DNA of 14,864 nt from Brevibacillus sp. (GTDB taxonomy: Bacteria; Bacillota; Bacilli; Brevibacillales; Brevibacillaceae). Made by a program: the position numbers and the translations under genes. Numbering within the stretch: the first letter of the stretch is position 1; each line of letters opens with the position of its first letter. Shown piece after piece: positions 1 through 7,381 of the stretch. The notes below the pieces were generated by a model. That model saw nothing but the letters and a program-made list of their open reading frames with translations, made no database searches and was not told where the DNA came from. The DNA lies in the NCBI GenBank assembly GCA_029240815.1, contig JARDZO010000130.1, forward strand, positions 1 to 14,864, written 5' to 3'.

Positions 1-1382
1 CGATCCGCCCAGGCACGGACGCCGCATTGGCGCTGGGGATGATGAACGTACTGGTTGACGAGGAGATGATCGATCCGGAGTACATAGAGGCGTACACCCA
101 CGGATTTGCCGAATTGAAGCAATCGCTGACCGCCTACACACCGGAACGCGTCGAGATCATTACCGGCGTATCGGCAGATGAAATAAGGCGTCTCGCGCGC
201 ATGTACGGGACGGCCAGAGCCCCTTTTATCCGAGTCGGAATCGGCTTGTCCCGCAGCCGCCGAGGCGGGATGTCTGTCCGGACGATCGCCTGCTTGCCTG
301 GTCTGGTCGGGGCGTTCCACAAACCGGGCGGGGGCGCGCTGATGTTCACGTCGGATGCGTTTCCCATCCGGATGGATGCAATCACACGTCCGGACCTGCT
401 TCCCAAAGAAACACGGATCCTGGACAATGTGCGTCTGGGTCATAATTTGATGCTTCAGGACGATCCTCCCCTCACCTGCCTGTTCGTGACCGGCAGCAAC
501 CCGGTGCTTTCGTGCCCGGATACGGGGGTGGTTCGTCAGGGACTCGCGCGCGATGACCTCTTTACCGTCGTCCATGAGCAGTTCATGACCGATACCGCTG
601 CATACGCTGATATCCTGCTGCCGGCTACGACCTCGTTTGAATCCTTTGACGTCTTTAGAAGCTATGGACACACCTATTTGCAAATGGCAGAGCCCGTGAT
701 TGAACCGCTCGGAGAAGCGCGGAGCAACTATGACCTGTACATGGCGCTTGGGCAGCGAATGGGCTTTACCGATCCCATTTTCACGAAACCAATCGAGCAA
801 GCCGCCCTGGAGCTGTTTCCCAGCCTAGCTGCAGATACGCGAAAACGAGATGCCTTTCTTGCGGGAGAAACGATTGAGCTGATCGAGATGGATGACGTAT
901 TTACGGACGGCTTTCCCACCGCATCGGGTAAATTGGAATTCTACTCCCCCCAGATGGAACGGGATGGGTACCCGCCTCTTCCTACTTACATCGAAATAGA
1001 GGAAGACGAGGGGGATTTGCATCTGCTCACTCCTCCAGCTCATTACACATTGAATACCTCGTTTAGCACCGTAGAGGCATTACGCGAAAAGGAGGAGCGC
1101 CCGACGATTCTGGTCCATCCGGAAGACGGGAGTGCTCGCGGCATTGAGGAAGACGGCTGGATTGAGGTGTACAATCAGCGCGGACACATACAGATGTGGG
1201 CTCGATTGACAGAAGACGTCCCTCGGGGAATCGCTGTCGCGGAAGGAGTTTGGTGGACAAAATACACTCCGGACGGAAAATCGATCAATCTGCTCACCCA
1301 CGAACGTTTGACGGATATGGGTTGGGGCTCCACCTTGCATGACAATAGGGTTTCGCTGCGGACATTCTCTTCTAGTAAGTGA
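1..1382 (+). CDS. molybdopterin oxidoreductase, C-terminal part (5' truncated)
   Basis: The frame is open to the left edge (first full codon at base 3) and begins with IRPGTDAALALGM, typical of the middle of Mo-bis-MGD oxidoreductases. A TTG at 27 lies inside this motif and is not the true start. About 459 residues are visible. They include TGSNPVLSCPD and a region around YADILLPATTSFE, both usual for the cofactor-binding domains. The last ~110 residues form the molybdopterin-dinucleotide-binding beta-barrel (HLLTPPAHYTLN; GWIEVYNQRG). The missing N-terminus would carry any 4Fe-4S site, so electron partners cannot be read. The overall look is of the formate dehydrogenase-like YoaE group of Bacillales. 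The substrate is unknown and the protein is probably cytoplasmic. The gene ends with TGA at 1380. Family is confident, substrate is not. Confidence 0.88.
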   Translation, partial: IRPGTDAALALGMMNVLVDEEMIDPEYIEAYTHGFAELKQSLTAYTPERVEIITGVSADEIRRLARMYGTARAPFIRVGIGLSRSRRGGMSVRTIACLPGLVGAFHKPGGGALMFTSDAFPIRMDAITRPDLLPKETRILDNVRLGHNLMLQDDPPLTCLFVTGSNPVLSCPDTGVVRQGLARDDLFTVVHEQFMTDTAAYADILLPATTSFESFDVFRSYGHTYLQMAEPVIEPLGEARSNYDLYMALGQRMGFTDPIFTKPIEQAALELFPSLAADTRKRDAFLAGETIELIEMDDVFTDGFPTASGKLEFYSPQMERDGYPPLPTYIEIEEDEGDLHLLTPPAHYTLNTSFSTVEALREKEERPTILVHPEDGSARGIEEDGWIEVYNQRGHIQMWARLTEDVPRGIAVAEGVWWTKYTPDGKSINLLTHERLTDMGWGSTLHDNRVSLRTFSSSK

Positions 1383-1406
1383 GAATTCGTTCTCCGTTTT
1401 GAGAAT
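1364..1406. promoter_or_regulatory. cluster of GAGAA/TTCTC elements, possible activator site
   Basis: Four copies of the pentamer GAGAA or its complement TTCTC lie in 43 bases: ATTCTC at 1364, GAGAAT at 1381, TTCTC at 1390 and GAGAAT at 1401. They pair as inverted repeats (GAGAA-4-TTCTC and TTCTC-6-GAGAA), and the two GAGAA copies are exactly 20 bases apart, about two helical turns. The cluster sits about 80 to 120 bases upstream of the -24 element of the proposed sigma-54 promoter, where enhancer-binding activators usually bind. That it is such a site is inference. Confidence 0.3.
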
Positions 1407-1440
1407 CCACATCGAGACGCCGAACGATCACAGCGGTTTC

Positions 1441-1467
1441 ATTACCTGTTCTGGTAATATTTTTTTG
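1441..1467 (+). terminator. weak hairpin with T-run, possible terminator of the oxidoreductase
   Basis: ATTACC at 1441-1446 pairs with GGTAAT at 1453-1458 around a six-base loop, and seven T residues follow at 1461-1467 after one A. The stem is only six pairs and AT-rich, so termination would be weak. It lies 60 bases after the upstream stop codon and just before the sigma-54 promoter. It could instead be an operator palindrome. Confidence 0.4.
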
Positions 1468-1480
1468 AATATTCCGTTAT

Positions 1481-1497
1481 TTGGTACGAATCTTGCT
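1481..1497 (+). promoter_or_regulatory. sigma-54 (SigL/RpoN) -24/-12 promoter
   Basis: TTGGTACGAATCTTGCT fits the sigma-54 consensus TGGYAYR-N4-TTGC(A/T) at every specified position. The invariant GG (1483-1484) and GC (1495-1496) are separated by exactly ten bases, as required. Transcription would start near 1508, just before the permease ribosome binding site at 1516-1525. Sigma-54 promoters need a specific ATP-dependent activator, which is not encoded in this window. Confidence 0.7.
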
Positions 1498-1533
1498 GTC
1501 AGTAGAGGCATATTTGGAAAGGGGGCATTTCAT

Positions 1534-2904
1534 TTGCAAAACCAGCGTTCATTTGACCGGACCCTCACGCTATTGCCCGTTGTTTTGTTTGGTCTGGCTT
1601 ACATGGCACCCATGACGGTCTTCTCCACTTACGGGGTAGCTGCCCAAGTCTCCCAAGGAATGCTGCCTGCCGCTTACCTTGTTGCCCTGATCGCGATGAT
1701 GTTCACGGCCTACAGCTATGGGCAGATGGTAAAAGCGTATCCGTTGGCAGGTTCGGCCTACACCTATACGCAAAAGGCAATGAATCCCCACATAGGATTC
1801 CTCGTCGGCTGGGTCGTCCTGACGGATTATTTGTTTCTGCCGATGATCAATTTTCTGGTGGCGGGCATCTATCTTTCCACAGCCTTCCCCTCGGTACCCA
1901 CCTGGATCTGGATCCTCGTCTTTATCGGAGCGATCACCTTGATTAACATACGAGGAATCAAGCTGACGACCAATATCAATGCGTGGCTGATCGCCTATCA
2001 GTTTCTCGTCATCTTGCTTTTCCTCATCTTCTCGGTAAAAGGAATCGCGGGCGGGATGGGCACGGGAACGTTTTTATCGATCGAGCCCTTCTACAACCCT
2101 GACGTGGCCATCTCCTATGTGCTTGCCGGTTCGGCCATTCTCTGCCTCTCCTTTTTGGGATTCGATTCTGTGACCACCTTGTCAGAAGAAACAATCGACG
2201 CCAAAAAGACGATCCCCAAAGCGGTATCGCTCATCGCCTTGATTGGCGGATGTCTGTTTATCCTCGTCGCCTATGTCGGGCACATGGTCTATCCGGATTA
2301 CAGCTCGTTTGCCAACCCTGATTCTGCCGCGTTCGAAATCGCCGTCCGCATCGGAGGCAACATGTTCAGCGCACTTTTCCTAGCTGGAATGATCGTGCTG
2401 TGCTTCGCTTCCGCCCTCTCCTCGCACGCCAGCGTATCCCGGCTGCTGTTCGCGATGGGACGTGATTCAGTCCTGCCGGCAAAAGTATTCGGCCACCTCA
2501 ATCCTCGCTACAAAACGCCGGTCTATAATATTTTGATCGTCGCCGGTTTTTCTCTGTCCGCTTTGTTCATCGATCTGGTAACGGCCGCCTCCTTTATCAA
2601 CTTTGGAGCGCTGGTCGCCTTTACGTTTGTCAATCTGTCCGTCATCTTTCATTACTTCATCAGGCAGAAAAAACGATCCCCGCAAGAAGCAGTGCGGTAC
2701 TTCCTGCTACCATTGATCGGTTCGCTTTTCAACGTCTGGCTGTGGACCAACCTCAATTTTCACTCCCTGATGCTGGGAATCGTTTGGACTCTTTGTGGAG
2801 TCGTTTATCTAATGGTTCTCACTAGAATGTTTACCCGCCGTCCACCGGAGATGAATTTTGATGATACAGAAAAAACGACAGATTCGTCCATGACCGTTAC
2901 GTAA
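1534..2904 (+). CDS. APC-superfamily amino acid/amine permease
   Basis: This is a 456-residue polytopic membrane protein with about twelve hydrophobic segments, the normal size and fold for the amino acid-polyamine-organocation family. The N-terminal stretch around LPVVLFGLAYMAPMTVFSTYG and the following SYGQMVKAYPLAGSAYTYTQ are typical of the first helices and substrate-site loop. The general look is closest to putrescine importer (PuuP)-like members, but the substrate cannot be read. The frame is open back to 1339. I chose the TTG at 1534 because GGAAAGGGGG (1516-1525) stands eight bases before it and the family N-terminus begins there. A sigma-54-type promoter lies directly upstream. The amidohydrolase follows 38 bases downstream, so the pair likely takes up and breaks down one nitrogen compound. 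Confidence 0.88.
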   Translation: MQNQRSFDRTLTLLPVVLFGLAYMAPMTVFSTYGVAAQVSQGMLPAAYLVALIAMMFTAYSYGQMVKAYPLAGSAYTYTQKAMNPHIGFLVGWVVLTDYLFLPMINFLVAGIYLSTAFPSVPTWIWILVFIGAITLINIRGIKLTTNINAWLIAYQFLVILLFLIFSVKGIAGGMGTGTFLSIEPFYNPDVAISYVLAGSAILCLSFLGFDSVTTLSEETIDAKKTIPKAVSLIALIGGCLFILVAYVGHMVYPDYSSFANPDSAAFEIAVRIGGNMFSALFLAGMIVLCFASALSSHASVSRLLFAMGRDSVLPAKVFGHLNPRYKTPVYNILIVAGFSLSALFIDLVTAASFINFGALVAFTFVNLSVIFHYFIRQKKRSPQEAVRYFLLPLIGSLFNVWLWTNLNFHSLMLGIVWTLCGVVYLMVLTRMFTRRPPEMNFDDTEKTTDSSMTVT

Positions 2905-2942
2905 GGAATATTCGAAGCCAAAAACAGGGAGGAAGCACACCT

Positions 2943-4574
2943 ATGGGTCATACAGGCAAGGCAGATCTTATTCTATCCAGCCAGGCGATTTTTACAGGAG
3001 CCGGGGATCATCCGCTTCCGGGAGCCATTGCGATTGCCGGCAACCGGATTGTGGCTGTCGGGTCCATCGAAGAGATTGAACCGCTGATCGGTCCTGAAAC
3101 CAAACATTACCCGTTTGGCAATCAATTGATCATGCCGGGCTTTCATGATTTTCATGTCCATCTTCTCCTTGGCTGTCTGTACCAGGATTGTGTCAATCTG
3201 CTTACGGCCGCATCCGAAGAGGAAGCGGCCAGGATGGTAAAAGAGTTTGCTGACAGCAGACCCGACGATCCGTGGATTATCGGCTTCAGTTGGTACCATG
3301 TGTACTGGAAGGATAAGCAGCTTCCGCACCGCTATACATTGGACCGCTTTCTTCCTGACCGTCCCGTCTTTCTATTCAATGCGGAATGCCATGGCGCCTG
3401 GCTGAACAGCAAGGCTTTGGAGCTTCTCTCCATCACTCGGGAGACACCGGATCCACCTTTTGGCACGATTTACAAGGATGAAAACGGCGAGCCGACAGGA
3501 TATCTGTACGAGACGGCGATGGGACTTGCACAGGCTGCGTTTGACCTGCCAGATGCTGCCAAAAAGAGGTTGTTTTGCGGATTCTTGCACCAGGCCGCAA
3601 AACTGGGCGTCACCTCTATCCATGACTTCTTTCCCCTGCCTGGATTGGAGTTGGGTGATCTGCACCTGTACCACTCGTTTGAGGAACAGGGCGAATTGAC
3701 GACCCGTATCCACTTTTTGACCGCCCTGGACGGGAAGCTGGAATATCCGCTCCAGCTGCGTGAGGAGTACTCATCCGGCAAACTGAGGTTTTCCGGACTG
3801 AAACAATTCCTCGATGGCGTTCCCACCACGCATACCGCCTTTTTGCTCGATCCCTACTCCGATCGGCCGGAAACGAGAGGCGGCACTCTCATTCCTATGG
3901 ATACTGTAAAGGAATGGGTCGTAGAGGCGGACCGAAACGGATTCCGCGTCCGTCTGCATGCGTGCGGAGATGGAGCTGTGCGGTTGGGCCTTGATTGTTT
4001 TGAGGCGGCGCGCAAGCAAAATGGCGTCAGGGACTCACGCCACACCATAGAGCATATCGAAGTGATTCATCCACATGATATCAGCCGCTTTGCGGAAATG
4101 GGCGTTACCGCTTCGATGCAGCCGGAGCACATGGCTGCTTCGCAGGAATTTGCGGATAATGCCTATCTCGCCAGGCTTGGCCAAGAGCGCGAACCGTTTA
4201 CCTGGCCCATCAAGACCCTGCTCACTAGCGGCGCAACGCTTGCATTTGGGAGCGACTTTCCGATAGTGGAATTAAACCCGCTGACGGAAATCTATCGGGC
4301 TGTGACAAGACTTCACAACGACGGTTTGCCTGAGGGCGGCTGGAACCCGTCTGAGCGGATCACACTTGCGCAGGCTCTTAGAGCATATACACTCGGTCCC
4401 GCATACGGTACGTTCCGGGAACACGAGCTAGGAACGCTGGAGGTGGGGATGCTCGCTGACATCATCGTGCTGGAGCATAACCTGTTCCAATTTCCTACCG
4501 ACATGATCCGTGACACAAAAGTAATTCTAACCATAATGGATGGACAGATCGTGTACGAAGATCAGTGTAGTTGA
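2943..4574 (+). CDS. YtcJ-type metal-dependent amidohydrolase
   Basis: This 543-residue enzyme belongs to the amidohydrolase 3 (YtcJ-like) group, cytoplasmic hydrolases of amide or cyclic C-N bonds. An N-terminal beta-sandwich (about residues 1-62) is followed by the barrel with the metal motif HDFHVH (His71 and His73). Other likely ligands or catalytic residues are Lys in LKQFLDG (about 287), His in RLHACGDG (about 339), His in TIEHIEV (about 371) and Asp in FGSDFPI (about 438). The C-terminal strand set (GTLEVGMLADIIVLE) closes the sandwich. The ATG at 2943 has a strong site, AGGGAGGAAG at 2926-2935. Length is normal and all motifs are present. It is probably co-transcribed with the upstream permease. 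The substrate is not predictable, since this group covers many amides and formamides. Confidence 0.88.
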   Translation: MGHTGKADLILSSQAIFTGAGDHPLPGAIAIAGNRIVAVGSIEEIEPLIGPETKHYPFGNQLIMPGFHDFHVHLLLGCLYQDCVNLLTAASEEEAARMVKEFADSRPDDPWIIGFSWYHVYWKDKQLPHRYTLDRFLPDRPVFLFNAECHGAWLNSKALELLSITRETPDPPFGTIYKDENGEPTGYLYETAMGLAQAAFDLPDAAKKRLFCGFLHQAAKLGVTSIHDFFPLPGLELGDLHLYHSFEEQGELTTRIHFLTALDGKLEYPLQLREEYSSGKLRFSGLKQFLDGVPTTHTAFLLDPYSDRPETRGGTLIPMDTVKEWVVEADRNGFRVRLHACGDGAVRLGLDCFEAARKQNGVRDSRHTIEHIEVIHPHDISRFAEMGVTASMQPEHMAASQEFADNAYLARLGQEREPFTWPIKTLLTSGATLAFGSDFPIVELNPLTEIYRAVTRLHNDGLPEGGWNPSERITLAQALRAYTLGPAYGTFREHELGTLEVGMLADIIVLEHNLFQFPTDMIRDTKVILTIMDGQIVYEDQCS

Positions 4575-4591
4575 TTGCCCAATGTCCTCAG

Positions 4592-4630
4592 AAAAAAACC
4601 ATTGGAACATTATGTCCCAATGGTTTTTCG
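4592..4630. terminator. two-way terminator between amidohydrolase and the ruv operon
   Basis: AAAAACCATTGG at 4594-4605 pairs perfectly with CCAATGGTTTTT at 4617-4628 around an 11-base loop. There are A residues on the left and T residues on the right, so it can end transcription in both directions. It sits between two convergent genes. Confidence 0.9.
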
Positions 4631-4647
4631 TTTTTCCCAGCCTATCC

Positions 4648-4866
4648 TCACTTAAAAAGGCGAATCAAATACATCACGAGAGACAACACGATACTGATGA
4701 TGATGCAGGTGACTACGGGAAAGTAAAACTTTACGTTTTCTTTCTCGACTACGATATCACCTGGCAGACGTCCAAATGGTAAAAAGCGACCGCCCACTTG
4801 CCACAGGAGTCCGATGACAATCAAAATTGCTCCACCGATGATCAACAGCTTAGCTACCGGATTCAC
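4648..4866 (-). CDS. DUF2905 small membrane protein
   Basis: This 72-residue protein has two hydrophobic segments, about residues 6-24 and 50-68. Between them is the polar stretch [25 protein letters not shown], typical of the DUF2905 family. The family is often found next to ruvB in Firmicutes and its function is unknown. The GTG start at 4866 overlaps the ruvB stop by four bases (GTGA), so translation is probably coupled. It is the last gene of the ruv operon and ends just before the two-way terminator. Family assignment is confident. A membrane-linked role in recombination would be speculation. Confidence 0.87.
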   Translation of the reverse strand: MNPVAKLLIIGGAILIVIGLLWQVGGRFLPFGRLPGDIVVEKENVKFYFPVVTCIIISIVLSLVMYLIRLFK

Positions 4867-5861
4867 GCTTTCATCTCCCGACCAAAGTGTTGGTATGCAC
4901 TGGGTGTCAGGACCCGCCCACGCGGGGTACGCTGCATAAAGCCAATCTGCATCAAGTACGGCTCACAGACATCTTCGATCGTTTGCGACTCTTCGCCGAT
5001 CGTCGCCGCAATCGTATCCAGACCTACAGGGCCACCGTCAAAACGGTCGATGATCGCCAAGAGCAGCTTGTGGTCTATGTGATCCAGTCCGCAGGCATCC
5101 ACTTGCAGCCGTTCCAGCGCTTCCTTGGCAATCTCTGTCGTAATGACCCCTTCTCCTTTGACCTGAGCGAAGTCCCTTACCCGCTTTAACAAACGGTTAG
5201 CGACACGTGGTGTCCCACGGGATCGTTTGGCAATCTCCTCAGCTCCACCTTCACGAATCACTACTTGTAGAATGTCCGACGCGCGCGACACGATAAACGA
5301 CAACTCAGGAACCGTGTAAAACTCCAGCCGGTTGACCACCCCAAAACGGTCTCGCAATGGTGCGGAAAGCATTCCTGCCCGTGTCGTTGCTCCCACCAAG
5401 GTAAACGGGGGCAAATCCAGACGAACACTGCGTGCACTTGGTCCTTTCCCGATAATGATGTCCAACGCAAAATCCTCCATCGCTGGATAGAGAACTTCCT
5501 CCACGCTTCGGTTCAGCCTGTGTATCTCGTCGATAAACAGGACATCCCCTTCTTGCAAATTAGTCAGGATCGCTGCCAAATCACCCGGCCTCTCGATCGC
5601 AGGACCGGATGTCGTGCGGATGTTGACCCCCAACTCATTGGCAATGATTTGTGACAGCGTCGTTTTCCCCAAACCCGGGGGACCGTACAGCAGCACATGA
5701 TCCAACGATTCTTTTCGCATCTTGGCTGCTTCGATAAATATTTTGAGATTTTCCTTCACGTGCTGCTGTCCGATATATTCGTTTAAATAACGAGGACGGA
5801 GGCTCAGCTCCGCCGCATCTTCTTCCCAATCCATTTGCGTAGTAATAATTCGCTGATCCAA
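4863..5861 (-). CDS. ruvB: Holliday junction branch migration helicase RuvB
   Basis: RuvB is the hexameric AAA+ motor that, loaded by RuvA, drives branch migration of Holliday junctions. The 332-residue length is normal. Visible motifs are Walker [10 protein letters not shown] (60-68), Walker B with FIDEIH (109-114), sensor 1 GATTR (157-161), the arginine finger region LRDRF (169-173), sensor 2 RGTPR (215-219) and the winged-helix DNA-binding RTPRGR (311-316). The start is a TTG at 5861 beginning MDQRIITT, which lines up with the known Bacillus N-terminus (MDERLVSS). The ribosome site AGGGGGTAGGAC overlaps the ruvA stop. Only four bases separate it from ruvA, and it overlaps the DUF2905 gene by four bases. 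Confidence 0.98.
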   Translation of the reverse strand: MDQRIITTQMDWEEDAAELSLRPRYLNEYIGQQHVKENLKIFIEAAKMRKESLDHVLLYGPPGLGKTTLSQIIANELGVNIRTTSGPAIERPGDLAAILTNLQEGDVLFIDEIHRLNRSVEEVLYPAMEDFALDIIIGKGPSARSVRLDLPPFTLVGATTRAGMLSAPLRDRFGVVNRLEFYTVPELSFIVSRASDILQVVIREGGAEEIAKRSRGTPRVANRLLKRVRDFAQVKGEGVITTEIAKEALERLQVDACGLDHIDHKLLLAIIDRFDGGPVGLDTIAATIGEESQTIEDVCEPYLMQIGFMQRTPRGRVLTPSAYQHFGREMKA

Positions 5862-5865
5862 AGTC

Positions 5866-6483
5866 CTACCCCCTCATGAGCAAAGCGAGCCCTTGCTTGA
5901 TGAGCTTCTCGACGCCATCGCCATTCTTAGACTTCTCCGATAGCGCATTTCTGATTTTCTGCAGCTCGCCATCCGAGTAGCCGAGAGCCGTCAAGGCATC
6001 CAGGGCTTCGTTGAGTGCCGATACAGCTGTTTCCCCTGCTGTAAGATCACCTGCAGCTACGGTCAATATTGCAGATGGAGTAAACCCGACCAGTTTGTCC
6101 TTCAAATCCAGAATGATCCGTTGCGCAGTCTTTTTTCCGATGCCAGGAAACTTCGTCAAGTACGTAACGTTTTCCTGTTGAACTGCCATGACGATTTGTT
6201 CCGGTGTCGCCGCCGCGAGAATAGCCAGTGCACCTTTTGGACCGATCCCACTCACATCGAGAAGCTTGCGGAACAAGTCGCGTTCGTCTCTGGTAGCAAA
6301 TCCGTAGAGCAAAATCGCATCTTCTCGCACGTGATGATGGGTGTACAATTTTGCCTTTCCGCCTTCTTGACGGACAAACTGATAAGGATTTGGACAAAAC
6401 AGGCGGTAGCCGATTCCGCCTGTCTCCACCACTATGTATTCTGAATCCAGGTAACACAATGTACCTTCGACAAAATCAATCAT
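5866..6483 (-). CDS. ruvA: Holliday junction DNA-binding protein RuvA
   Basis: RuvA binds the four-way junction as a tetramer and recruits RuvB. The 205-residue protein starts with MIDFVEGTL, the OB-fold domain I. Domain II carries two helix-hairpin-helix motifs, VSGIGPKGA (77-85) and FPGIGKKTA (112-120). A flexible linker leads to the small C-terminal domain III that contacts RuvB (about 160-205). Its ATG overlaps the ruvC stop codon by four bases (ATGA), and ruvB follows after four bases, so the three are surely one operon. Length and motifs are complete. Confidence 0.98.
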   Translation of the reverse strand: MIDFVEGTLCYLDSEYIVVETGGIGYRLFCPNPYQFVRQEGGKAKLYTHHHVREDAILLYGFATRDERDLFRKLLDVSGIGPKGALAILAAATPEQIVMAVQQENVTYLTKFPGIGKKTAQRIILDLKDKLVGFTPSAILTVAAGDLTAGETAVSALNEALDALTALGYSDGELQKIRNALSEKSKNGDGVEKLIKQGLALLMRG

Positions 6484-6980
6484 TTCTGAACTCCTTCCGA
6501 AATGGAAATAAACGCGCGGAACTGAGCGTGCGTAATGGCAATCCCCAGCGCATCCGCCACATCGTCAGGCTTGGGCACTTCCTTTAGCCGCAAGAGAAGC
6601 TTCGTCATTTCCTGTATCTGTTTTTTCTCTGCGCCTCCGTAGCCGGTCACTGCCTGTTTAACTTGCATAGGGGTGTATTCGTAAACAGGTACGCCCGCAA
6701 GCTCAGCTGCAAGTATAATCACACCACGCGCCTGACCAACTGTAAACGCTGTTGTCACGTTTTTGTTAAAAAAAAGCTTCTCCACTGACATTTCATCAGG
6801 CTTGTACGCACTAATCAAGCTCTGCATGGCTTCAAAGATTTGTTTGAGACGAAGAGGAACAGGCAAGCCCGCCTCCGTCTGAATGCTTCCGTACTGTACG
6901 GGACGAAGCTGGCTCCCTTGTTTATCCAATACCCCAAAGCCTACAATCGCAATGCCGGGGTCGATTCCTAAGATGCGCAT
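6480..6980 (-). CDS. ruvC: crossover junction endonuclease RuvC
   Basis: RuvC cuts Holliday junctions symmetrically as a dimer with two metal ions. The 166-residue protein has the RNase H-like fold with the four acidic residues expected: Asp7 in GIDPGIA, Glu67 in SVEKLFF, and Asp140 and Asp143 in DDVADALGIAITHA. The ATG at 6980 is preceded by CGGAGAG at a good distance. It is the first gene of ruvC-ruvA-ruvB-DUF2905. B. subtilis lacks RuvC and uses RecU, so its presence helps place the organism outside that group. The leader contains a strong hairpin and, further up, a possible LexA site. Confidence 0.97.
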   Translation of the reverse strand: MRILGIDPGIAIVGFGVLDKQGSQLRPVQYGSIQTEAGLPVPLRLKQIFEAMQSLISAYKPDEMSVEKLFFNKNVTTAFTVGQARGVIILAAELAGVPVYEYTPMQVKQAVTGYGGAEKKQIQEMTKLLLRLKEVPKPDDVADALGIAITHAQFRAFISISEGVQK

Positions 6981-6996
6981 GGTCCACTCTCCGTTT

Positions 6997-7036
6997 AGAA
7001 AACTAGGCTACGCCAAGCCTTTGGCAGAGCCTTAGT
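6997..7036 (-). terminator. terminator-like hairpin in the ruvC leader
   Basis: Read on the minus strand, ACTAAGGCT (7036-7028) pairs with AGCCTAGT (7009-7002) with one bulged A. An inner stem GCCAA/TTGGC (7025-7021 with 7016-7012) closes a four-base loop. TTTTCT follows immediately. The structure ends just before the ruvC ribosome binding site (about 6993-6986). It may insulate ruvC from upstream transcription, or act as an attenuator if the promoter lies upstream of it, as the sequence suggests. Confidence 0.6.
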
Positions 7037-7055
7037 TGCACTTATACTACCCTCT

Positions 7056-7084
7056 ACTGTATCACAAAGCGCCCGGAAAGCGAA
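7056..7084 (-). promoter_or_regulatory. possible sigma-A promoter of the ruv operon
   Basis: On the minus strand TTCGCT (7084-7079) and TACAGT (7061-7056) are separated by 17 bases. Each matches its consensus only in part (three and four of six). An alternative is TTGTGA (7067-7062) with TATAAG (7046-7041), but the spacer is only 15. Either would place the hairpin at 6997-7036 in the transcript. Confidence 0.35.
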
Positions 7085-7094
7085 CGTGTATTTC
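7081..7094 (-). promoter_or_regulatory. possible LexA (DinR) SOS box
   Basis: CGAACGTGTATTTC on the plus strand has one mismatch to the Bacillus LexA consensus CGAACRNRYGTTYC as I recall it. The left half-site is perfect and the right half-site is weaker. It overlaps the -35 element of a candidate ruvC promoter, where a repressor would act. The ruvAB genes of B. subtilis belong to the SOS regulon, which makes the reading plausible. Confidence 0.45.
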
Positions 7095-7104
7095 CATATG
7101 AACA

Positions 7105-7138
7105 GGAAGAAACCCGCCCCCTAAATATGAGGAGCGGG
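7105..7138 (-). terminator. terminator of the 63-residue protein gene
   Basis: Minus-strand CCCGC (7138-7134) pairs with GCGGG (7117-7113). Two further G-C pairs follow after a mismatch, around an AT-rich loop. The run TTTCTT comes next at 7112-7107. It starts 16 bases after the stop codon at 7155-7157. Confidence 0.75.
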
Positions 7139-7154
7139 CATACGGTGTCTTTTT

Positions 7155-7346
7155 CTAGTGTTTGTTCAGTCCTTCCAAATCTGACACATCATGCTGCATG
7201 TGAGCGTAGTCATCGACGCCGCTCTGCATTTGCTCTTGGATCATGTTGATCTGTCGATAGTTGAGCTTGTTGTGTCCCTGATTTAATTGAACGTACAAAC
7301 GCTGATGGAACTGGTCTTTGTAGCTACCTCTTGGCATCGAAGACAT
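7155..7346 (-). CDS. small hypothetical protein, 63 residues
   Basis: I do not recognise this family. The protein is soluble and polar, rich in Gln, Asn, His and Met (for example LYVQLNQGHNKLNYRQINMIQ), and has no signal peptide or membrane segment. The central part is likely helical. It is probably a real gene because AAGGAGGAG stands upstream of the ATG at 7346 and a good terminator follows the stop. A second ATG three codons in (MPRGSYK) is an alternative start. A sigma-F/G-like promoter lies about 30 to 60 bases upstream, and bofC is nearby, so a role in the developing spore is possible but unproven. It reads away from the secreted-protein gene at 7476. Confidence 0.7.
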   Translation of the reverse strand: MSSMPRGSYKDQFHQRLYVQLNQGHNKLNYRQINMIQEQMQSGVDDYAHMQHDVSDLEGLNKH

Positions 7347-7381
7347 GCTAAAAGACTCCTCCTTAGACCACCGTATGAAAA

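Noticed and set aside
1339..1533. N-terminal extension of the permease to 1339
   Set aside because: It would overlap the upstream gene, add residues unlike the family, and cross the terminator-like hairpin and sigma-54 promoter. The TTG at 1534 has the ribosome site.
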